From the NCBI RefSeq assembly GCF_000513115.1, contig NZ_BAUU01000027.1, positions 1 through 64,000 of the forward strand: a stretch of 64,000 nucleotides of DNA, read 5' to 3'. Shown piece by piece: positions 57,210 through 64,000 of this stretch. The number at the start of each line of letters is the position of its first letter. The first letter of the stretch is position 1. The stretch is from Halalkalibacter hemicellulosilyticusJCM 9152. GTDB taxonomy: Bacteria; Bacillota; Bacilli; Bacillales; Bacillaceae_D. The translations under genes were made by a program, and so were the position numbers. The notes under the pieces are model-generated. The model did no database searches. It was not told where the DNA came from and saw nothing but the letters and a program-made list of their open reading frames with translations.

Positions 57210-57391
57210 AATGGATAGACTGGGTCATTGTTAGTCTGCTTTTGCTTATTGGGTTAGTTTGTTTAAGTATGTCCTTAACGTTAACGACGGACGAGAATTT
57301 TATCATCTCTCTCCTAAAAATTTGTCTTTGGGTAGGAATTCCATCTCTAACGATTGGACTAATTTTTCTGTTGTTCAAAAAAAGAAAGTAA
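57206..57391 (+). CDS. Small two-helix membrane protein of a two-component cassette
   Basis: A 61-residue protein starting within the kinase stop (ATGA overlap): two hydrophobic helices and a basic end (LFKKRK). It is the counterpart of the gene at 4269, which follows the paralogous kinase. The coupling to the kinase gene suggests a joint role in the signalling complex. Confidence 0.75.
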   Translation: MKWIDWVIVSLLLLIGLVCLSMSLTLTTDENFIISLLKICLWVGIPSLTIGLIFLLFKKRK

Positions 57392-57419
57392 GCAATTGTA
57401 TGAGAAAAAATAGGGATGT

Positions 57420-59315
57420 GTGTATGGAGTGTGGACAAAAAAAGACTTACTAGCCGGTCTTATTCTCTTTCTGACAATATTCATTTCACTGGTAGACGGT
57501 ACTGCGGTTGAAGCCCATTCAGAAATAAAAGAAATAAGTCCGGGAATGAATGAAATATTGGACCATTCACCAGAACGTATTAGTGTTTTGTTTGCTGAAC
57601 CTGTAGAAGTCTATTCAGAGTCTATTCGCTTAACCAATTCGATCGGATCAAACGTTCGAATCGGAAAAGCGGTGATTGATCCTACTGACAAACGTTTAGT
57701 AACATTACCGGTTGAAACTCTATTATCAGATGGCAGGTATACATTAGAGATTTTCGCAATTGCCATGGATGGACATGAAATTAAAGAGCGTTTCCAATTT
57801 GAAATTAAAAAGGAACAAATTTCAGAATTAGATTATTGGAGAAACCTAACCCTCGTTCAATCCGCTCCAGCAGATGGGGAGATCGTACCAACTTCTCCAA
57901 ACAAAATTGAACTATGGTTCTCTGATGAGATAGAATTAGAGGTTTTTGCGATCTATGATGATAATCAAAGTTTAGTACCGATAGGAGAAACTTATGTAAA
58001 TCCAGCTGATGCTTCCCACTATATAATAGAGCTAGACAAGAAATTATCAAAAGGGACATATGAAATTAATTGGTACGTACGTAAAGATAACAAAAGTAAA
58101 AATGGAATTTTCTACTTCGCAGTGGATGAAGTCACATCTATTACCCCTCCAGAGGGAAAAAGAGTTTCAATGGGGGGATGGCAACATGTCGGATTGATTG
58201 AATTTGCTAGTTGGCTGTCCTATCTGGGTGTTTTCATCTTGTTTGGTAGTATGGTTTTTCAATTATTGATTTCAAAAGGTAGTGAAAACACCAACCGGTG
58301 GAACAAGATGAAACGGATCTTCTTCATCATGAGTGTTGTAGGGTTTCTACTACTTATTACAATTCGGAAGGATGAAATTACTAATATTTCAGTAGTGGAG
58401 TTTATTCAATTTCAATTTGTTTGGGGCATGGTCCTTCAACTTGTCCTTGTACTTATTGCATTTTTTCTTAGGTCGATGATAGGACAGATATTATTGTTAG
58501 CTGGAACGATTATGATGTGGGCATTATCAGGTCATGCTGTATCAGATCGGTATGGTGGGCTTATCTCAATAACGTTAGATGCTTTGCATTTATTTTCTAT
58601 TGCAATTTGGCTTGGTGGATTATTTGCATTAATAGTCATGATACCTAAAGAGGAAGGTTTAAAATGGCTAAAAGAAAATGGTCGAAAGTTCTCCAAGTAC
58701 GCACTTATAAGTATATTTATTATGAGTTTAACAGGTATAGGAATGCTATTGCGTTATCTTCCTTCTTTTACTATGGACAGTTTAATGATAAGTAGTTGGG
58801 GGCAGTTTCTCCTTTTTAAGGTGATTTTATTTCTAGTTATAACTTTTATAGGATTCTATCAAATGAGATTATTGAAAAGCGGTATTGATCATAATCATAC
58901 ATCTCTTACCGCTATCTTAGGAAGAACCGAACTCATTATTGGAATGAGTATTCTTTTCTTTGCAGCATCAATGATCAACACGTCACCCAAGGCTGCTGAA
59001 CAAGGAATTTATCCCACAGATCTTTATTCTCCTGTTGATGTCTCTGTATCACTGACACCATTTCAGATGGGATATAATGATTTAATTATAAAATTTGATC
59101 AATCAGAAGATATAAAGAATGTTGATGTTGAGCTTTTTATGCCACCTTTTATGACCAGAACGATAACCGCGTTTTCGTTAGGGGAAGGGACTTTTCAAGT
59201 GACTGGTGGACTATTACATGGTTCTGGTACGACCTATTTAAATATTCATGTCACTAAAACGAGTGGCGAAAACTTAATGATTCCATATGAAATACAAGTG
59301 CCCGGCGATATGTAA
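57420..59315 (+). CDS. CopC-CopC-CopD copper resistance fusion protein
   Basis: A 631-residue protein. After a signal peptide the mature chain starts at AHSEIKE, the N-terminal His used by CopC for Cu(II), and the first CopC domain (about 35-130) ends with the DGHEIKERFQFEI ligand motif. A second CopC-like domain follows (about 145-240, SAPADGEIVPTSPNKIELWFSDEIE). The C-terminal half is a CopD-like membrane domain of eight or so helices (about 255-520) and an outside tail. YcnJ of Bacillus subtilis has a similar CopCD layout for copper uptake. Start is GTG 57420 or GTG 57429. Confidence 0.88.
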   Translation: MYGVWTKKDLLAGLILFLTIFISLVDGTAVEAHSEIKEISPGMNEILDHSPERISVLFAEPVEVYSESIRLTNSIGSNVRIGKAVIDPTDKRLVTLPVETLLSDGRYTLEIFAIAMDGHEIKERFQFEIKKEQISELDYWRNLTLVQSAPADGEIVPTSPNKIELWFSDEIELEVFAIYDDNQSLVPIGETYVNPADASHYIIELDKKLSKGTYEINWYVRKDNKSKNGIFYFAVDEVTSITPPEGKRVSMGGWQHVGLIEFASWLSYLGVFILFGSMVFQLLISKGSENTNRWNKMKRIFFIMSVVGFLLLITIRKDEITNISVVEFIQFQFVWGMVLQLVLVLIAFFLRSMIGQILLLAGTIMMWALSGHAVSDRYGGLISITLDALHLFSIAIWLGGLFALIVMIPKEEGLKWLKENGRKFSKYALISIFIMSLTGIGMLLRYLPSFTMDSLMISSWGQFLLFKVILFLVITFIGFYQMRLLKSGIDHNHTSLTAILGRTELIIGMSILFFAASMINTSPKAAEQGIYPTDLYSPVDVSVSLTPFQMGYNDLIIKFDQSEDIKNVDVELFMPPFMTRTITAFSLGEGTFQVTGGLLHGSGTTYLNIHVTKTSGENLMIPYEIQVPGDM

Positions 59316-59370
59316 TGCTTCGTTTTTGATTGCCGACACAACTGTATAAAGAATGTCACGCTTCTCACAG

Positions 59371-59404
59371 AAAGGGTTCTTAGATTTTTCTCTAAGGGCC
59401 CTTT
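59371..59404 (+). terminator. Hairpin terminator after the CopCD gene
   Basis: AAAGGGTTCTTAGA (59371-59384) pairs with TCTAAGGGCCCTTT (59391-59404), 14 bp with two G-T pairs. The rest of 59316-59660 shows no gene. Confidence 0.55.
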
Positions 59405-59660
59405 ACTGGCTATGAATATGCTTCTCTCCACTGTTTACTTTTGTACATAGTCAGATAACTATACTTTTATTGGTAAATAATGTTAAAGTAATTAAAGATT
59501 ATTTCTCTAGTAGTGTCAAAATGATGATGATTCTACCGCTATTCTCAAGATGTCATACAGCTAAGGTTATGTTTTTTATAAAACTCGGTTAATCCATTTG
59601 AGTGTGCGACCCTTAAAGAATTCTTGGGTTGAAAACTAGTTTTAGAAGAGGGGGAGAAGA

Positions 59661-60374
59661 TTGAAGATAAGGGGAAAACATATTATTTTATTTTTTGTCC
59701 TGTTCTTGACTGGTTTTATTTTAGTGGTGAATTATGAGTCTACAGATTCAGGTAACTATGATCCTCTGAATAGATTGAATTCGACATGGGCACAGGAAAA
59801 TGAACTTAGAAACCAAATCATCATGGAACAATCCTTAAACAAAATGCTTCAAGAGGAGTTAAGGTTATATCAATATCAGGTACGGGAACTTGAAGAAAAC
59901 TTAAGCACCGTTAATGAAAAAAGTGAAGAAAAAGCAGAAAATTTGCTCGAAGACATAGAGAGGTTAAGAAAGATTGTAGGACAAGTGCAAGTAACTGGAC
60001 CAGGAATTGAAATCTCATTAGAGGATTCAGACTATTTACCTAACGGGGCTAATCCGAATGATTACATTGTTCATGAAGGACATATCCAACAGGTGGTCCA
60101 AGAATTATATGTTGCTGGAGCGGAAGCAATTGCCGTAAATGGGTATCGCCTAAGACATTCATCATTTATTCAATGTATAGGGCCTGTAATAAGTGTAGAC
60201 GGAAATATTTCATCAGCTCCTTTTATTATTACGGCGATTGGGGATGCTGATCATTTAGAAGCAGCTTTAACCCTACATGGCGGAGTTCAGCATCAGTTAA
60301 TTAATGATGAAGTAACAGTAAGAATACAGAAAAAAACTAATATTCTATTAGACTCTTACCTAACAGAAGGTTGA
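59661..60374 (+). CDS. DUF881 (YlxW/YlxX-like) membrane protein
   Basis: A 237-residue protein with a TTG start behind GGGGGAG: signal anchor (about residues 7-24), a coiled coil (about 45-110, QENELRNQIIMEQSLNKMLQEEL) and a DUF881 domain (about 115-230) with GPGIEISLEDSD, VAGAEAIAVNGYRL and SAPFIITAIGD. YlxW and YlxX lie next to division genes in Bacillus; their function is poorly known. This copy is away from that locus. Confidence 0.85.
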   Translation: MKIRGKHIILFFVLFLTGFILVVNYESTDSGNYDPLNRLNSTWAQENELRNQIIMEQSLNKMLQEELRLYQYQVRELEENLSTVNEKSEEKAENLLEDIERLRKIVGQVQVTGPGIEISLEDSDYLPNGANPNDYIVHEGHIQQVVQELYVAGAEAIAVNGYRLRHSSFIQCIGPVISVDGNISSAPFIITAIGDADHLEAALTLHGGVQHQLINDEVTVRIQKKTNILLDSYLTEG

Positions 60375-60650
60375 TTACATGTGTATAAAGATAGTAAACA
60401 TATTAATTTATGTAAATATTGAGACACACGAACCTTGGATTCGCGTTTATACACAGTAGTTCTTTATTTTTTTCAAAACTAGCAAACTGTTTTCTTAGAT
60501 GTATCAAAGTTTTATCACATTTATATTTTAAAATAAAAGTAACGAAGGATAGTTGAAATAAGAAATATATTATGACCGAATTGAGTAGCAAGGATAATTT
60601 GGATTTAATCTAAGGAATCATTTAGTCTAAATAATTGGAGGTGTTTAATC
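60375..60650. other. AT-rich intergenic stretch
   Basis: No coding frame, repeat or clear hairpin was found; the AGGTG ribosome binding site of the next gene is at its right end. Confidence 0.5.
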
Positions 60651-60905
60651 ATGATGATGAACTGGGGAATGATGAATCTCGGTATGATTTTGTACATGAT
60701 CTTAGTAATTCTTATATTAGGTTTAATCATTTATGGTGGATTGGTATTAGTCATGAGACTTTTAAATAAAAAGGATTCTAACAATAATTCTCAAGATTGG
60801 GACCAAGATACATCACTTCAAATTTTAAAAGAACGGTTTGCAAAAGGAGATTTAACGCAAAGTGAATTCGAACAAAAATATACGTATTTAAAAGAAAAAA
60901 ATTAA
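60651..60905 (+). CDS. Small membrane protein with SHOCT domain (second copy)
   Basis: An 84-residue protein: Met-rich N-terminus (MMMNWGMMNLGM), one transmembrane helix and a C-terminal SHOCT motif (LKERFAKGDLTQSEFEQKYTYLK). It matches the layout of the gene at 8742. The Met-rich start, directly before another Met-rich gene, hints at copper contact. Confidence 0.8.
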   Translation: MMMNWGMMNLGMILYMILVILILGLIIYGGLVLVMRLLNKKDSNNNSQDWDQDTSLQILKERFAKGDLTQSEFEQKYTYLKEKN

Positions 60906-60998
60906 ATTAAATCAGTATTTATCACAGTTTCATCAAAATTAAAGTCTAAACTAAAAATGTAAAATAAATTCAATACATTATTAAGAGGAGTGAATAAC

Positions 60999-61238
60999 AT
61001 GCGGAAAAAAACGAAAATGTTACTCTTTTCATTTGGATTATCTTCTGTTTTAGTCGTAGGAACAATGGGGTTCTCAGGAATATCTCAAGCTAATGAAAAC
61101 CATGGCATGATGAATATGATGAATGGTGACATGATGAATATGATGGAAGGTATGAATTCCTTAGAAGGCGAGAATATGATGGATGCATGCAATAACTTTA
61201 TGGAATCATATGGAAGCGACGAGACTGAAACAAATTAG
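60999..61238 (+). CDS. Small secreted Met-rich protein
   Basis: A 79-residue protein: signal peptide (about 1-29), then a mature chain of which roughly a quarter is methionine (HGMMNMMNGDMMNMMEGMN), plus one Cys. ATG 60999 is nine bases after GAGGAG; an in-frame GTG at 60990 is the alternative. Such MxxM-type chains bind Cu(I) or Ag(I) outside the cytoplasm. The copper role is inferred from composition and neighbourhood. Confidence 0.72.
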   Translation: MRKKTKMLLFSFGLSSVLVVGTMGFSGISQANENHGMMNMMNGDMMNMMEGMNSLEGENMMDACNNFMESYGSDETETN

Positions 61239-61263
61239 GAACTCTAAATAATTTTTTAGTATG

Positions 61264-61293
61264 AGAGGAAGGAGTACCCTTCCTCTTTATTTG
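61264..61293 (+). terminator. Rho-independent terminator
   Basis: AGAGGAAGG (61264-61272) pairs with CCTTCCTCT (61278-61286) over AGTAC, then TTATTTG. Confidence 0.7.
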
Positions 61294-61465
61294 TGCAACG
61301 TGCGTTCGCATATAGAAGACCTTTTCGTGACCTTCTTCATAAATTGCTGAATGCTAACAGGCAATAAATCTTTTCAAGGGAACAGAAAGTGTGGTCTAGA
61401 CCTTCCTTAGTTTTCAAAAACTTCAAAAAGTCTAAATCTTCCATCGTTGTCATGAATGTCGATTG

Positions 61466-61524
61466 ACAATAAAGTCGTTTAAATACAAATAAAGTTGTTA
61501 CATTTACAATAAAGTTATTTAAAA
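61466..61524 (+). repeat. Three head-to-tail copies of a 19-bp repeat (compact cluster)
   Basis: ACAATAAAGTCGTTTAAAT (61466-61484), ACAAATAAAGTTGTTACAT (61485-61503) and ACAATAAAGTTATTTAAAA (61506-61524) share the core AATAAAGT and lie almost end to end. Three more copies in the opposite orientation are at 63745-63881. The cluster abuts the truncated recombinase gene. It looks like a set of recombinase or transposase binding sites. Confidence 0.75.
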
Positions 61525-61557
61525 CGTCCAATAGGTTGTTCAACTAAAGGTAACGCT

Positions 61558-62094
61558 TTAACCAAATATCACATCTGCTATTAAATACACTTCACGCTCT
61601 TTATCTCCTTTCCCTCTTACAATCGCTGAACGATTCCCAACATTAATACAATCCTTATCTAATGAAACAATCTCACCAATTCTACATCCCGTCGAAAACA
61701 TAAACTCAAACAAGGCCTTCTCCATCGGGGGATGGCAACCTTCCCTTAAATGTTCAATTTCACGTTCTGTTAAGAACTTTGGGATTCGTTTTCCTACTTT
61801 TGGTTCCGTGATTTTGGCAGCAGGATTAGTGGTTATATGACCTTCCTCGTATAACCAACGAAAAAATGATCGGATAAATCGAACACGATGAGCAAGACTC
61901 GATGGTTTTAATCCTTCGCTGGATAAAGCTAAGTAATCTTTAATACCTTGGGTTGTAACGGATTGGGGTTTAATATCTTGGAAGTGACGGACTAAGAGAT
62001 TTGCTTGCAGTCGGTAGGCATTCAAGGTATGGGGCGAAAATCCTTCAATTCGTTTCTCAGCTTTGCATGCTTCCCAGGCTTTGGTTAGTTGCAC
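61558..62094 (-). pseudogene. Truncated tyrosine recombinase (phage-integrase family)
   Basis: The frame encodes the SAM-like core-binding domain (TLNAYRLQANLLVRHFQ ... RVRFIRSFFRWLYEEGHITTNPA) and the first part of the catalytic domain with the first Arg (STGCRIGEIVSLDKDCI). It ends at DVIFG; one added base would extend it to DVIFWLKRYL before a stop. The remaining catalytic His, Arg and Tyr are absent, and the sequence beyond switches to the 19-bp repeats. The gene is about 60 percent of normal length and must be inactive. Confidence 0.85.
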
Positions 62095-62302
62095 AGCTTG
62101 TTCCCTCCTATGTATTATGTGTATTTTAAGGGGGGGATTTCCAATTTTATGAAAAACAAGAACGACAATTAGTCCTTTTCTGGTATTATTTATGTGTCAA
62201 GGTTGGTTACTTTGTGAAGAATTCACTTAAACTGAACGAAGCAGTTTAGTGCAATAAGAGTTGATGAGTTGTTTAATTATTTATTATGTAAGAGGTGATT
62301 TA

Positions 62303-62819
62303 ATGCGAAGAGTTGAGGTTTTACCATATAGTGAGGAATGGTTAGAAATGTTTCGGGAGGAAAGTTAGAAACTTAAAGCTTTGTTTAAAAACGAAATTGT
62401 GTATCATATTGGAAGTACCCATTCCAAATATTAAAGCTAAACCAGTAATTGATATTATGGTTGAGGTTACTAACATTAGTGAAGTTGATAAGTTCAATAG
62501 CGAGATGGAACAATTAGGCTATGAAGTGATGGGTGAATACGGAATTCCTAAAAGGCGTTTTTTTATTAAGGGTGGCGATAATAGAACTCATCATGTTCAT
62601 TTTTACGAAGAAGGTAATGAAGAAATTGCTCGTCACTTAGCATTTAGGGATTATATGATTGCACATCCAGAGGAAGCTATAAAGTACAGTGAATTGAAAC
62701 AAACATTGGCAGAGAAATCCCCTACAAATATAACTAAGTATATAGAAGGCAAGAACAATTATATTAAGGCAATTGATGATAAAGCAGAGACGTGGAGAAA
62801 AACTAACTTATTCAATTAA
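62303..62819 (+). pseudogene. GrpB family protein gene, stop and frameshift
   Basis: GAGGTGA precedes an ATG at 62303. The frame reads MRRVEVLPYSEEWLEMFREES, meets TAG at 62366, continues KLKALFKNEIVYHIGST and then shifts into the frame of IPNIKAKPVIDIMVEV, which stays open to 62819. These are the hallmarks of GrpB (UPF0157), a nucleotidyltransferase-fold family of about 170 residues. One nonsense change and one indel near 62415 are needed, so this is a dead gene. Confidence 0.85.
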
Positions 62820-62949
62820 CGGGTGCTAGAGCGGAACTCAAAGTTGTCAGTTGCAGCACCTAATGTTTATTTTGTTAACGAACTTCTCCAAAACTCAAGA
62901 CTATAGACAACACTGGGATTGTAATAAGCTCTCCCGCCACCTTTAAACA

Positions 62950-62992
62950 AAGACACCTAGTTACGATTATTTGAATCGTAACTAGGTGTCTT
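62950..62992. terminator. Perfect 19-bp hairpin, probably bidirectional terminator
   Basis: Arms 62950-62968 and 62974-62992 are perfectly complementary around the loop ATTTG. It lies between the convergent GrpB remnant and the cytochrome b5-like gene, with T-rich DNA on both sides (TTGTTTCATT on plus, TTTGTTT on minus). Confidence 0.75.
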
Positions 62993-63007
62993 GTTTCATT
63001 CTTATTG

Positions 63008-63397
63008 TTATTCAAGTGTACCGACGATTGGTAAGTTTTCCAATACAGAAGAGCCGTGTGGAGATGCTGAAATTTCTTCTGTGTTGTCAGCACCAGCCAT
63101 TACTCCACCAAAGTGTTCTCCACCTTCCCAAGCTCCAATATCTGAAACATCGTAAACGACTCCGTCAACCGCTACATAAGCGGGGTTTCCATCTTGCCCA
63201 TTATACTCACTAAGTTCTTCCAGTGTGAATACTTGACCTTCTTCAACTGCTGAAGCTTCTGTTTCTTCTGTAGTATTTTCCTCTGTAGTTTCTTCCGGTG
63301 TCGACGTATCTGGTTCTTCAGTTGTTGTGTCCCCACCACAAGCTGCTAAAACAAAAGCCGTCATTGACAGTACTAATAAACCTTTAAATTTTTTCAT
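63008..63397 (-). CDS. Cytochrome b5-like heme/steroid-binding lipoprotein
   Basis: A 129-residue lipoprotein: lipobox LAAC, a Thr/Glu-rich linker (about residues 24-52) and a small cytochrome b5-fold domain (about 55-129) with FTLEELSEYNGQDGNPAYVAVDGVVYDVSD and WEGGEHFGGVMAGADNTEEI, the pattern of COG4892 predicted heme-binding proteins. The His in GGEHFGG and SPHGSSV are candidate heme ligands. It would sit on the outer face and might work with the redox and cytochrome genes of the window. Confidence 0.87.
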   Translation of the reverse strand: MKKFKGLLVLSMTAFVLAACGGDTTTEEPDTSTPEETTEENTTEETEASAVEEGQVFTLEELSEYNGQDGNPAYVAVDGVVYDVSDIGAWEGGEHFGGVMAGADNTEEISASPHGSSVLENLPIVGTLE

Positions 63398-64000
63398 CTT
63401 CTTGCCCCCTACATTTTTAAAAACTTTTTTTATATAGTTATATGTTAAATGTTATCTCCCCTCACTAAAAGAGATTTTGATTACATTTAACGTATTGTTC
63501 ACTTTCCGTTAAAAATGTGGTCACTTTTTTGTCAAATATACTAATGGCAGAATGAAAAAATGGATATTACGCGAGGAGATTTCAAGTGAAATATAGTGGG
63601 ATTTGTGAAATACCGTACTTAACTAAAGGGTGCTTATGTTGAAGAAGAAATTACGAAAAACAACAGATCTATTTGCTGCATAGTACAAATATACTGTTCA
63701 AAAAAAGGAATTTCACAATCTGGCTATTATGGAATAAAACTTCAAAAGACTTTATTGTTATTTTTTAGTTCGATGGAAAATATTTTTTATCAAAAATTAA
63801 ACAACTTTAATTTACCTCCATCCTTAAAGCAGGACGGGGGTATACGTATTTGAGGTTTTAAAATTAAATAACTTTATTTTCACTTCAAATGAAGTGGTCT
63901 TTTGTGGAAATGCAGAGAATAAAGAAGTATATATTTTTCAAGGTTATACATTAGTTCACATGTTCCCCCTTGTAAAATTCATTTTTTATGGCAATATTAA
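63398..64000. other. Non-coding right end of the window
   Basis: No convincing gene in 603 bp. A frame at 63640-63735 reads MLKKKLRKTTDLFAA, a stop, then YKYTVQKKEFHNLAIME and another stop: possibly a transposon-gene remnant. Three copies of the 19-bp repeat lie at 63745-63881. Confidence 0.5.
63745..63881 (-). repeat. Three spaced copies of the 19-bp repeat, inverted
   Basis: Reverse-strand copies AAATAACAATAAAGTCTTTT (63745-63764), GTAAATTAAAGTTGTTTAAT (63796-63815) and GAAAATAAAGTTATTTAAT (63863-63881). They match the compact cluster at 61466-61524 but in opposite orientation, and are spread over 137 bp. Confidence 0.65.

Noticed and set aside
57420-59315. Two separate copC and copD genes
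   Set aside because: The frame is continuous across the CopC domains and the CopD membrane part, so it is one fusion gene.
61466-61524. CRISPR array
   Set aside because: Repeats of 19 bp are contiguous without spacers and no cas gene is present.
61337-61543. Minus-strand ORF of 68 codons across the 19-bp repeats
   Set aside because: The upstream half is translated repeat DNA. The downstream part (MTTMEDLDFLKFL...) could be a remnant but has no ribosome binding site or known relative.
1-64000. Plasmid replication or partition genes, tRNA or rRNA genes
   Set aside because: None recognised on either strand, so the replicon type cannot be assigned.

Overview
The window looks like accessory DNA from a spore-forming, AT-rich member of the Bacillaceae. 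Ribosome binding sites are strong AGGAGG types, TTG and GTG starts are frequent, and many products match Bacillus families (SpoIIP, SpoIVB, YwmB, ResABC, CadC/CadA, AsnB). No rRNA, tRNA, CRISPR array or plasmid replication gene is visible. I cannot tell a large plasmid from a chromosomal island.

Layout. 0-4.5 kb: a zinc-binding lipoprotein (ZnuA type) with a possible Zur box, an unknown lipoprotein, and a two-component system with a broken kinase and a small membrane protein. 4.6-10 kb: cytochrome c maturation genes resA, resB, resC and ccdA, a SHOCT protein and an Asp-box lipoprotein. 10-18.3 kb: small lipoprotein and membrane genes, a LysM/SleB-type hydrolase, a TraX-like protein, a VanX-like lipoprotein, a methyltransferase, lgt and a C39-like peptidase. 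18.6-30.4 kb: a frameshifted spoIVB, a ferric-reductase-like membrane protein, asnB, a rhodanese, a membrane cupredoxin, ywmB, spoIIP and a second two-component system. 30.6-40.6 kb: small membrane coiled-coil proteins, two VTT-domain proteins (one broken), D,D-carboxypeptidases, a Cys-rich copper-storage protein, a broken MFS transporter, a graveyard of decayed genes and a YncE-like propeller lipoprotein.

40651-48390 is a complete Tn3-family transposon. It has 38-bp terminal inverted repeats (33/38 identical) and a 5-bp AGGCT target duplication. It carries tnpR, tnpA (two frameshifts), cadC (frameshifted) with its operator, cadA, cadD and a fragment of a C39 peptidase gene.

48.5-61.3 kb: a membrane spermidine-synthase-like protein, a siroheme/4Fe-4S half-reductase, a second copper-storage protein, small Cys-rich and Met-rich secreted proteins, CtaG, a DsbD/SafE-like membrane protein, a third two-component system paralogous to the first, a CopC-CopC-CopD fusion and a DUF881 protein. 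61.4-64 kb: a truncated tyrosine recombinase, a broken GrpB gene, a cytochrome b5-like lipoprotein, and two clusters of a 19-bp repeat in opposite orientation that resemble the ends of a multi-site transposon.

The unifying theme is the outer face of the membrane: copper, zinc and cadmium handling, thiol/heme chemistry for cytochromes, lipoprotein production, wall peptidases, and two-component systems that could sense envelope or metal stress. A second theme is decay. At least ten genes are interrupted by a small indel or stop, which means either heavy pseudogenisation or residual indel errors in the assembly.
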